A stretch of 64,000 nucleotides of DNA from Afipia sp. Root123D2 (lineage in GTDB: Bacteria > Pseudomonadota > Alphaproteobacteria > Rhizobiales > Xanthobacteraceae): positions 124,001-188,000 of the forward strand of contig NZ_LMDP01000002.1 in NCBI RefSeq assembly GCF_001425835.1. Direction: 5' to 3'. This document shows, piece by piece, positions 41,147-48,851 of the stretch. The notes under the pieces are model-generated. The model had not been told where the DNA came from. It made no database searches and was given only the letters and a program-made list of their open reading frames with translations. The translations under genes and the position numbers were made by a program. Numbering within the stretch: position 1 is the stretch's first letter; every line of letters begins with the position of its first letter.

Positions 41147-44095
41147 TTATGCCGCGACGATCTGACAGAGAGTGACTTTTGGTTCCTGCATTCCGGTCGC
41201 GGGATCGTACCCGTAGCTGGTGATCGTATTGGCGCTTTCGCCGAGCACGATCGGATCGGTGCCCTTCGGGTAATTGCCGCGCATATCAACGCCCTGGAAC
41301 CAGCCGCCAAAGTGGAACGGCATCCAGGCGACGCCTTTGCCGACACGTTCGGTCACCAGCGCCTTCATCCTGGCTTTCGAGCCGTTCTCCGCGCCGGTCA
41401 CCCAGACCCAGCCGCCGTCCTTGATCCCGCGGTCAGCGGCGTCCGCCGTGCTGATCTCGATGAACATGTCCTGCTGCAGTTCGGCCAGCCAGGGATTGGT
41501 TCGCGTTTCCTCACCACCGCCCTCGTATTCCACAAGGCGACCGGACGACAGAATGAGCGGGAATTGCTTGGCAATGCCCTTTTCCACCGCCGCCTTCTGC
41601 ACGGAGAAGCCGATGTTGGGCAGACGGAACTGCTTGGCATCGGGCAGCGTCGGATATTTCGCCACCAGTTCGACGCGCGGCGTGTAGATCGGCTCGCGAT
41701 GCACCGGGATCGGGTCCGGCAGGCCGAATGCATTCATGCGCGCCTTGCCGTTGCCGTAAGGCACGCAGCCATGCTTCATCGCGACGCGCTGGATACCGCC
41801 GGACAGATCGATCGACCATGACACCGCATCCGGATTTGCCGGATTGACCTTGTTGATCACGGCCATTTCAGCCTCGGTCAAATCCGTATCCCAGCCGAGC
41901 TTCTTCAGGCTGGCCAGCGTGAACTCCGGGTAGCCGTCCTGGATCTCGGAATCCTTCGAGTAGGAGCCATCGGCCAGCAGGCTGACCTTGCGAGTCGTGC
42001 CGTCCGGCAACTTCTCTTCGCGCTCGAGGCCGAAGCGCGGGCGGAAGGTGCCGCCACCGTCCATGACCGCGAGGTTGGTGTTGTACAGAAGCGGCGTACC
42101 GGGATGGCGTACTTCGGGCGCGCCCCAGCATGGCCACGGCAGTCCGTAATAGTCGCCGCCGATGTCAGGCAGATCCTTCGGCGCGCGCATGGTCACCAGG
42201 TCGAACTTGTCCTGGTTCTTCATATGCGCCTTGATGCGCTCCGGAGACTGGCCGCAATAGCCGGTTGACCAGCTTCCGCGATTGATTTCGCGAAGAAGGT
42301 CTTCCGCCTCCGGCAGGTTGTTCTCGACCTTGATGTTCTTGAACATCCTGTCCGCGAAGCCGAGCTTCTTGGCGACGAGATACATGATCTCCAGATCGTC
42401 CTTCGACTCGAAGATCGGCTTGACGATCTGCTCGCCCCACTGCATTGCGCGGTTGGTCGCGATGCGCGAACCTTTGCACTCGAATTGCGTGGCAACCGGC
42501 AGGATGTAAATGCCGTCCTTACGGCCGGCCTGCACGGCGAGAGATGCCCAAGTGGTTGGATGCGGATCGGCGATAACCAGAAGCTCGAGCTCCTTCAGTC
42601 CTTTCATCGATTCCGGAATGCGGGTGATACTGTTGCTGGCGTGGCCCTGCACGAACATCGCCCGGATATTGTCCTTCTGGGCGACATCGCTCTTGGGCAG
42701 GATCACGGCATCGAACCAGCGCGTCAGCGGAATACCGGGAGTGTTCATCATTTTCGGATCGTCGAACCGGCTTTTCAGCCATTCGAAGTCCGTTTCCCAG
42801 ACCCGCGCCCAATGCTTCCAGGCGCCTTCCGCGAGGCCGTAATAGAACGGCAATGTCACGATATCGAGGCCGACGTCGGTTGCGCCCTGAACGTTGTCGT
42901 GGCCGCGAAGGATGTTGGCGCCAGTGCCCGATTTTCCGACGTTACCTGTCATCAACAACGCAATGCAGCTCGCCCGCACGTTGGCTGTGCCGACCGAGTG
43001 CTGGGTCTGGCCCATGCACCAGATCAGTGTCGCCGGCTTCTCGGTGGCGAACGCCTTGGCGATACGTTCCATCTGGACGCCGGGCACGCCGGTAACGCGC
43101 TCGACCTCTTCCGGATTCCACTTCTCGACTTCCTTACGGAGATCGTCAAACCCGTAGACGCGCTGTTTGATGAATTCCTTGTCCTCCCATCCGTTCTTCA
43201 GGATGTGCCACATCATCCCGTACAGAACCGGAATGTCTGTACCGGGTCGGAAGCGCGCATACTCGGTTGCGTGCGCCGCGGTACGGGTCATGCGCGGGTC
43301 GAATACGATGAAGTTGCCCTTGTTGAGCTCCTTCGATTCGAGCATGTGCTGCATGCCGACCGGATGCGCCTCGGCGGCGTTGCTGCCGATGTAGACCAAC
43401 GTCTTCGCATTGCGCATATCGTTGATGCTGTTGGTCATCGCGCCGTAGCCCCAGGTGTTGGCTACACCGGTGACCGTTGTGGAATGGCAGATGCGCGCCT
43501 GGTGGTCGGTGTTGTTCGTGCCCCAATAAGCACCGAGCTTGCGGAACAGATACGACCCTTCATTGGTCATCTTGGCCGAGCCGAGCCAGTAGACCGATTC
43601 CGCGCCCGACTTCTCGCGGATCTGCATCAGCTTGTCGCCGATCTCATCGATCGCGGTCTCCCACGACACGCGAGTCCACTGCCCGTTGACGAGCTTCATC
43701 GGATAGCGAAGGCGGCGATCGCTATGCACAAGCTCACGCACTGACGCACCCTTGGCGCAATGCGAACCGCGATTGATCGGAGAATCCCAGCTTGGCTCCT
43801 GACCGATCCAGACGCCATTCAGCACCTCGGCCGTGACGGTGCAGCCGACGGCGCAATGAGTGCAGATGCTCTTGCGCACCGTTGCACCCGAAGCGAGCGG
43901 CCCTGCGGCCGCTGCCTCAGCCTTGCGAACGTTGCCGGGCAAAGTGCTCAAGGCAGCCAGACCGCCCGCAGCCAGACCGGACTGGCGCAGAAATGTTCGG
44001 CGATCGAGGCCATGCCCCCGATCGGCAAGCGTTCCCGTCGCCGAACCTTGACGCACCGCTTGGGAGTTTTGTCGTTGGGTTCTTTTGATCAGCAC
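41147..44095 (-). CDS. fdhA: Formate dehydrogenase alpha subunit (molybdenum/tungsten, TAT-exported)
   Basis: 982 residues. TAT motif DRRTFLRQSG near 31-40, so the enzyme is periplasmic. The 4Fe-4S ligands are Cys78, Cys81, Cys85 and Cys113 in CTHCAVGC and SHCAKG (Lys115 following). The catalytic residue at RICHSTTVTG is Cys203, encoded by a sense codon and not the TGA selenocysteine of E. coli FdnG. GRGAMTN-like GYGAMTN follows. Oxidises formate to CO2. The maturation genes (TAT small protein, TorD) lie immediately upstream. Confidence 0.95.
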   Translation of the reverse strand: MLIKRTQRQNSQAVRQGSATGTLADRGHGLDRRTFLRQSGLAAGGLAALSTLPGNVRKAEAAAAGPLASGATVRKSICTHCAVGCTVTAEVLNGVWIGQEPSWDSPINRGSHCAKGASVRELVHSDRRLRYPMKLVNGQWTRVSWETAIDEIGDKLMQIREKSGAESVYWLGSAKMTNEGSYLFRKLGAYWGTNNTDHQARICHSTTVTGVANTWGYGAMTNSINDMRNAKTLVYIGSNAAEAHPVGMQHMLESKELNKGNFIVFDPRMTRTAAHATEYARFRPGTDIPVLYGMMWHILKNGWEDKEFIKQRVYGFDDLRKEVEKWNPEEVERVTGVPGVQMERIAKAFATEKPATLIWCMGQTQHSVGTANVRASCIALLMTGNVGKSGTGANILRGHDNVQGATDVGLDIVTLPFYYGLAEGAWKHWARVWETDFEWLKSRFDDPKMMNTPGIPLTRWFDAVILPKSDVAQKDNIRAMFVQGHASNSITRIPESMKGLKELELLVIADPHPTTWASLAVQAGRKDGIYILPVATQFECKGSRIATNRAMQWGEQIVKPIFESKDDLEIMYLVAKKLGFADRMFKNIKVENNLPEAEDLLREINRGSWSTGYCGQSPERIKAHMKNQDKFDLVTMRAPKDLPDIGGDYYGLPWPCWGAPEVRHPGTPLLYNTNLAVMDGGGTFRPRFGLEREEKLPDGTTRKVSLLADGSYSKDSEIQDGYPEFTLASLKKLGWDTDLTEAEMAVINKVNPANPDAVSWSIDLSGGIQRVAMKHGCVPYGNGKARMNAFGLPDPIPVHREPIYTPRVELVAKYPTLPDAKQFRLPNIGFSVQKAAVEKGIAKQFPLILSSGRLVEYEGGGEETRTNPWLAELQQDMFIEISTADAADRGIKDGGWVWVTGAENGSKARMKALVTERVGKGVAWMPFHFGGWFQGVDMRGNYPKGTDPIVLGESANTITSYGYDPATGMQEPKVTLCQIVAA

Positions 44096-44107
44096 GGCCG
44101 CCTCCCG

Positions 44108-44320
44108 CTATTTGGGGTAACGATTCACGCGGTAATAAGCTTTGATGTCCGCCGAATTGGGGTTGTAGCGCGCCTTGCGCTTCTCATCGTTCGTCTCGCT
44201 ATCGGCTTTTGCCTCGGACATCAGCGGCGATACGACGGCCGCTCCGGCGCCGAGTGCGCCGATGCCGACACCGCGCAGAAAATCGCGACGGCCAACGGCT
44301 GCTTTGTCGTTATCTTTCAT
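44108..44320 (-). CDS. Formate dehydrogenase-region TAT small protein
   Basis: 70 residues. Twin-arginine GRRDFLRGVGIGALGAGAAV signal followed by about 35 residues ending YYRVNRYPK, as in TIGR02811-type proteins that occur between TorD and FDH alpha genes. Its job is not known; a role in export or assembly is supposed from position. The start is 33 bp after the TorD gene. Confidence 0.85.
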   Translation of the reverse strand: MKDNDKAAVGRRDFLRGVGIGALGAGAAVVSPLMSEAKADSETNDEKRKARYNPNSADIKAYYRVNRYPK

Positions 44321-44353
44321 CGCACGTCCTCCTTGTGGCCGTTCGACTGCCGA

Positions 44354-45130
44354 TCAATTGGCGATCGTAAAGGCCTCCGCTTCGATCTCCAGAAAGATCC
44401 GGCCGAGCGACCCGACCGATTGGTAAAAATTCGCGGTTTCAGCGTTCTCCATGTCGGCGAACAAACGGCCCATCCATGGCGCGATATGCTTTTCAAACAT
44501 CTCGCGCTGCGCGTCCGCCGAAGCGGGGAAACGTCCACCGGCTAAACCGGCCATGATCTCGCAAAGCGTCGCTGCGTGATCCTCCGGCTCGAAACTGTTT
44601 TCGACACGCTCGATACCGAGCACAGCCAGATCCTGCCGCAGGCGCGACAGCGGCCGCTCATTGAGAAAGCCGGTCAGGTAGAACGATGCGTAGGGCAATA
44701 GCTCGCCGCGTCCGAGACCGATGAAAAGATCAAAATACTCGCGCTCGATAGTGGCAGGAGCGATCTTCGACGCCACATCGCCAAGGCGGGCATGCGCGAT
44801 CCCCAGCGGCGTCGCATCGCCACGCAGCTTTGCGAGCTGCGCGATCAACTTCGCTGATGGGGTTCGGGATAACAGCGTGGCAAGCAGTGCGTATTCCTGG
44901 GCACGGGCCACATCGATATCGTGAACCTCATCAGCCACGGCTAACTCGCTGTACAAATCGGGACGAAGTTGGACGCGCGAAATACCGGTCGCAGCTTCAA
45001 CAGCGGCCACACGTTCCGCTGGAACCCTGCTCCAGTTCGATACCGAAGGCTGACGAATGCCAATCCGGCGGGCGAGCTCGGCTACGCCCCCCGCCATCTG
45101 AATTGCTCGATCTAGTCCAGAATCGCGCAT
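44354..45130 (-). CDS. TorD-family chaperone with an N-terminal Cro/YdaS-like HTH
   Basis: 258 residues. The first 65 or so read as an HTH (AIQMAGGVAELARRIGIRQP, then SVSNWSRVPAERVAAVEAAT, then GISRVQLRPDLY). The region 75-258 is TorD/DmsD-like (ALLATLLSRTPSAKLIAQLA, EYFDLFIGLGRGELLPYASF, EPEDHAATLCEIMAGL). TorD proteins bind TAT signal peptides of molybdoenzymes. The HTH suggests the chaperone may also sense or regulate transcription of the FDH genes. ATG 45130 is chosen because the HTH opens immediately after it. Confidence 0.88.
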   Translation of the reverse strand: MRDSGLDRAIQMAGGVAELARRIGIRQPSVSNWSRVPAERVAAVEAATGISRVQLRPDLYSELAVADEVHDIDVARAQEYALLATLLSRTPSAKLIAQLAKLRGDATPLGIAHARLGDVASKIAPATIEREYFDLFIGLGRGELLPYASFYLTGFLNERPLSRLRQDLAVLGIERVENSFEPEDHAATLCEIMAGLAGGRFPASADAQREMFEKHIAPWMGRLFADMENAETANFYQSVGSLGRIFLEIEAEAFTIAN

Positions 45131-45265
45131 ATTCGTTTTTCCGAGTGAGCGCGGATGCGCTTCTTCACTTTGGAACCATTCAAAGCTAGGCCCGCGCGGT
45201 GGTGGTCGTCAATGGCCCACTATAGCCGGTGACTATGCCGTTTGTCGCAGCGGTCGCGACGATGG

Positions 45266-45955
45266 CTATTGTGGAAGCGCACTTCCATGCGTGCGATGCA
45301 CAACAGAAGAAATGTCAGGTTCGCTGTCGCGAATGGCCGTGAAAGAGCTTGGCAAGGCCGTAGTACCAGCGTCCACGTGCTCTAACTCGTTTTCTGACTG
45401 ATCGGTGACTGACTCGGTTGCACTGGATACCGTTTCTTGATCGGAAGATTCATTCGACTCCGCATTGGCGGAATTCACGGCATCCTGCTGTAGCTGCGAC
45501 GCAGCAGAATTCGCATCGTCCTCGACGACCACCCTCTCCGGACTACCGACAATCCTTGCGACCAAATCACGCACCTGCTCCGGGGTGTAATCGAGCGGTC
45601 CGAATCCCGGCATCGCGTTTGGGTCGTTGAAGTCCCAGGCGTTCTCGGCAAGCCCGACGAAATCGCGGATTGCCGGATCGGCGAGCCATGCACGACGGAG
45701 CGCCTCACGGCTCAACGCCAGCGGAACACCCTTGCGCAAGAACGCGGTGACATCGGTGGCCGCTGTAATCGAGTCGAGCGGCGGCAACGCTGAGAGGTCG
45801 AATTCGTCGGCAGTTTCAATCCCGGACTCGACCGCGCTCCGAGCATCCTCCGTCTCCGGCGGACCCGAAACAGATGCCGGGGGCAGAGGTTTGTGAGAAA
45901 TCTCCGCGTCGCGCTTGCGACGGGACCACCTGTTGAGAAATTCTTCGTTGCTCAT
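45266..45955 (-). CDS. DUF3306-family protein
   Basis: 229 residues. Opens MSNEEFLNRWSRRKRDAEIS, the hallmark of DUF3306; the middle carries VPLALSREALRRAWLADPAI and PNAMPGFGPLDYTPEQV. The last third is acidic, Ser/Asn-rich, probably disordered. The start overlaps the DUF3305 stop by ATGA. Conserved with formate dehydrogenase genes but not characterised; could act in FDH maturation. Confidence 0.82.
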   Translation of the reverse strand: MSNEEFLNRWSRRKRDAEISHKPLPPASVSGPPETEDARSAVESGIETADEFDLSALPPLDSITAATDVTAFLRKGVPLALSREALRRAWLADPAIRDFVGLAENAWDFNDPNAMPGFGPLDYTPEQVRDLVARIVGSPERVVVEDDANSAASQLQQDAVNSANAESNESSDQETVSSATESVTDQSENELEHVDAGTTALPSSFTAIRDSEPDISSVVHRTHGSALPQ

Positions 45956-46470
45956 TCGTCCCGGCCTCTCAGCACGCGCCGTGCCAGCGCCTCGGGATCG
46001 GCGTTGCCGCGCTTGCGCTTGACGAACTCTTCCCTCTCGACGTGATGCCCGGCGATGAAGCGATCAATCGCATCACGGATAACCTCCGGCATCGGTACCG
46101 GCTCGACAAGGTTGGTTGCCGCTTCGGTAAAACTTTCGCCTTCCGCCGGATCGGCCGTGGTGGCGGTCACCGCATAGGGCCACGCCCCTTCGGATGGACT
46201 CATCACCACCCAGATGCTCGCTGCGCCGGAGGCGAGATTTTCGCGGTAGCGCTGGGTCTCCGAGCGGTAGAGATCGACCGAAGCACTTCCAACATAGAAG
46301 AGCGTGGTGTCCTCCTGTTCGCGCAATGTCGTCCAGGGTTCCATGTCGGGCTCTCCTGGCAGAACACCAACGGCCCGCCAGATAAAATCGGTCCACTCAG
46401 ATTCCGCCTTACGACGCTCCACCACTACGCCGACAGGAATACACAGCAGCGGGGCAGCGGCGGAGCTCAA
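45952..46470 (-). CDS. DUF3305-family protein
   Basis: 172 residues. The segment VGVVVERRKAESEWTDFIWR and AVGVLPGEPDMEPW is the DUF3305 core, followed by LFYVGSASVDLYRSETQRYR and IWVVMSPSEGAWPYAVTAT. No signal peptide. Four-base overlaps with both neighbours. Function unknown. Confidence 0.82.
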   Translation of the reverse strand: MSSAAAPLLCIPVGVVVERRKAESEWTDFIWRAVGVLPGEPDMEPWTTLREQEDTTLFYVGSASVDLYRSETQRYRENLASGAASIWVVMSPSEGAWPYAVTATTADPAEGESFTEAATNLVEPVPMPEVIRDAIDRFIAGHHVEREEFVKRKRGNADPEALARRVLRGRDE

Positions 46471-47474
46471 CTGACCACCTCCAGATGCTTGATGGGCAGC
46501 CCGGTAATCAGGTTCTGTGGTTTCATCCGCAGTATCCTCTCCGGCGTCGTCGCCATAATGAGATAAACCGGTTCATTCTCCAAACTGTGACTGGCAACCG
46601 CTTCGTCCGAAAAGAGCAACCGGAAAAGTCCTGCCACCCGGCCAGCGGCCTGATCGTCCAGCTCTTCGCCGTTCCAGAGCTGGTCGCCGATCGCGGTTGC
46701 TTCAGAATCCAGCCCGACATACCAGGTCAACCTGACGTCGCGTAACTCCGTCAGCGGCTCGATTGTCACATCGACGGCAAGCAGATGCGCGACCCAGCGC
46801 GTCATGACTTCGGCGACAGCAGCCGGACCCCGCCCGCCTCCAGTAAGATCGAGTCCCATGTCGAACATGTCGCTGCGGCGCCAATAGCTGTCGGAATTCT
46901 CGTCGTCGATGATGTCGATCTGGGCTTCTTCGGGGATTTCGAGCAACGACAACAGCGGCGTGGTCGGCACCGGGTTTTCGCTCCCGATCCATTCCTCATC
47001 AACCGCCAGCAGCGATTGCTGATTGAGCGTGATGCGCTGGGGCCGGAAGAACAGTTCACCGGCGCGCAAAACGAACGGGGCGTCGCAACCATCCAGCACA
47101 TTACGCAGGATGACGTGCGTCAACTGATTGACGAACAGCGGCGGTAATGCGATCCCGCCGTCGCGCATCAGCGCCAGATAGGCCGCTTCGAGGGTCGGAT
47201 GGCGCAGTAACAACTCGCGAAACGCCAATACAAACTGCCAGTTTTCCCGCGCATCTGGATCAACGATTGCGGAGATCTCGTCAGCATGAACAGGGCGACG
47301 TGGCTCTGCCAGCAACGCTGCGTGCAGTTGCCGCTCGGCTTGACAGGCATCCGCCGGCGGAGTCAGTTCGGGCCGGATGAAATACGCCTTGAAAAATTCG
47401 TCGGTGGCGACGAGCCCGCCCCCCGGTTCACGATCCAGCAGATGATGACCACAGGAAATCCAGAAGTCCTTCAT
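46467..47474 (-). CDS. DUF6352-family protein
   Basis: 335 residues beginning MKDFWISCGHHLLDREPGGG with VTDEFFKAYFxRPEL-type sequence, which I match to DUF6352. GIALPPLFVNQLTHVILRNV and FVLRAGELFFRPQRITLNQQ are further regions. No catalytic motif is evident. It is third in the run of overlapping FDH-linked genes; overlaps DUF3305 and DUF6505 by four bases each. Confidence 0.8.
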   Translation of the reverse strand: MKDFWISCGHHLLDREPGGGLVATDEFFKAYFIRPELTPPADACQAERQLHAALLAEPRRPVHADEISAIVDPDARENWQFVLAFRELLLRHPTLEAAYLALMRDGGIALPPLFVNQLTHVILRNVLDGCDAPFVLRAGELFFRPQRITLNQQSLLAVDEEWIGSENPVPTTPLLSLLEIPEEAQIDIIDDENSDSYWRRSDMFDMGLDLTGGGRGPAAVAEVMTRWVAHLLAVDVTIEPLTELRDVRLTWYVGLDSEATAIGDQLWNGEELDDQAAGRVAGLFRLLFSDEAVASHSLENEPVYLIMATTPERILRMKPQNLITGLPIKHLEVVS

Positions 47475-48010
47475 TTGCGCTCGCGCTCCACCATGATGCT
47501 CGCAAGATCGACATCGTCTACCGGTTGATCGTCGTCCTCAACTTCCAGAAAAGCAAACGCGCGCTGATGCCGTGACGTGCCGCGCGACCGCAAAGCGCGG
47601 AAATTCTCGCGGACCTCGCCATCTTTCGCAGTGCGATGAACCGCGATCAGGGCGCCCGTGGCCTCGTTGCAAAGGGATTCGGCAAAGCTCACCTCCTCCT
47701 CTGCCGCTTGGCGCGCAGTGGCAAGATCGGGAGCGCCGAGGCGATCAACAAGCTGTTGCGCAAGCAATTCAATCACGCCGGCGCGATCGCTGTCGGTCAC
47801 TTCGACGATTTCCACCAGCGTCGACCATCCCCACGATTTCAGCCCGAGGAATCCGCTGCGAAACGCCGATCGGGCCTTGCCCTGCAAGGTATCAGGATCG
47901 TCGCCCCAGAACCGGAAGGCGCCTGACACCGCCCATTCTCCCGGCTCTGCTGCCGGATCGAACACAAACGTGTCCGACGGATCGAGGGCGACGGTTCGAA
48001 GCAGTTTCAC
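47471..48010 (-). CDS. DUF6505-family protein
   Basis: 179 residues starting at GTG 48010 (VKLLRTVALDPSDTFVF), which makes a GTGA overlap with the upstream ligase-like gene. AVSGAFRFWGDDPDTLQGKA and FRSGFLGLKSWGWSTLVEIV are conserved-looking. The C-terminus is Asp-rich (EDDDQPVDDVDLASIMVE). Function unknown. A longer frame would extend into the ligase-like gene and is not supported. Confidence 0.75.
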   Translation of the reverse strand: MKLLRTVALDPSDTFVFDPAAEPGEWAVSGAFRFWGDDPDTLQGKARSAFRSGFLGLKSWGWSTLVEIVEVTDSDRAGVIELLAQQLVDRLGAPDLATARQAAEEEVSFAESLCNEATGALIAVHRTAKDGEVRENFRALRSRGTSRHQRAFAFLEVEDDDQPVDDVDLASIMVERERK

Positions 48011-48750
48011 AGCCGCGGCCCTCCGGTTTCCGGATCGAGCCACGACGGGGTGCGCAGCACCGGCCACAGGGCACTTCGCCCGACATCGGTCCTGCCCGTG
48101 TGAGTCACAAGCAGGTCGCCATTATCGGCGATCCGGTAGCTGGTGTCGGTCAGGCGCGGCAACCGGTCGACGAACTCCCGCGCAAGACCATCGAATCCGT
48201 CCGATTGCCACCCATGGATAGCAGCCATCAAGTGACGCGCGAATGCTTCGGTCACGTTCGCCGCGCCGGCATCGTCGAAGCCTTCCTGCTCCAGCGCTGT
48301 CGCCAGCGGATGAACGCCCGGCTCCTCGCCGGTCATCGACACGGTGCGGATCATGGCTCCGAACACCAGCCATTGCGGCGGCTCATCCTCCCGCGCATTG
48401 GGGGGCCATCCCAATTGTCCGCCGCCCAACAGCCCGCCGTCGATGCGGATGGCGTCCGGCCAGTCGATCGTCACGAGTTTTTGCGGCGGTGCATAGGCCA
48501 ACAGCGCGTCGCTCAGCGCGACCATACCGGCGTAAAACGCACGGCGCGCCATCCGTAATGGTTCGTCCGGCTCAAGAACCACCGCAAACTCGGCAAGATC
48601 GAACCGGCCGACATAAACCAGCGTACCCGCACCGCACTGCGGCGCAATCTCGATCGCATGGGCAAATGCGTTCGCCCGCTCGCGCAGCGTCACCAGCGTG
48701 AACGGCGGCGGTAGATCAAGAACCTGCTCGAACGGTGCGCGGATTCGCAT
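48007..48750 (-). CDS. Biotin/lipoate-protein ligase-like protein
   Basis: 247 residues. The fold is recognisable from ALSDALLAYAPPQKLVTIDW with WPDAIRIDGGLLGGGQLGWP, equivalent to the BirA WPND and KLAG segments, and WLVFGAMIRTVS. The Lys of KLAG is absent here (GLLGGG), so ordinary biotin/lipoate transfer is doubtful. It heads the five-gene overlapping set transcribed toward the formate dehydrogenase genes. Could bind an adenylated cofactor or be a carrier for an unknown acyl group. Confidence 0.78.
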   Translation of the reverse strand: MRIRAPFEQVLDLPPPFTLVTLRERANAFAHAIEIAPQCGAGTLVYVGRFDLAEFAVVLEPDEPLRMARRAFYAGMVALSDALLAYAPPQKLVTIDWPDAIRIDGGLLGGGQLGWPPNAREDEPPQWLVFGAMIRTVSMTGEEPGVHPLATALEQEGFDDAGAANVTEAFARHLMAAIHGWQSDGFDGLAREFVDRLPRLTDTSYRIADNGDLLVTHTGRTDVGRSALWPVLRTPSWLDPETGGPRL

Positions 48751-48851
48751 GCGGCAACACGACCTCGGGCTACTATTCCAATCAATCCTGTATAGTTATA
48801 GGGTTCAAGTTCTCGATACGAGTCCCGTAACGAGAAACGCAGGCAGTTGCC

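Noticed and set aside
43400-43520. Possible selenocysteine in formate dehydrogenase alpha
   Set aside because: The catalytic position reads RICHSTT with a TGC/TGT cysteine codon and there is no in-frame TGA.
42485-43744. 419-residue plus-strand frame opposite fdhA
   Set aside because: Antisense of the molybdoenzyme; composition rich in Arg/Asp/His/Val without structure.
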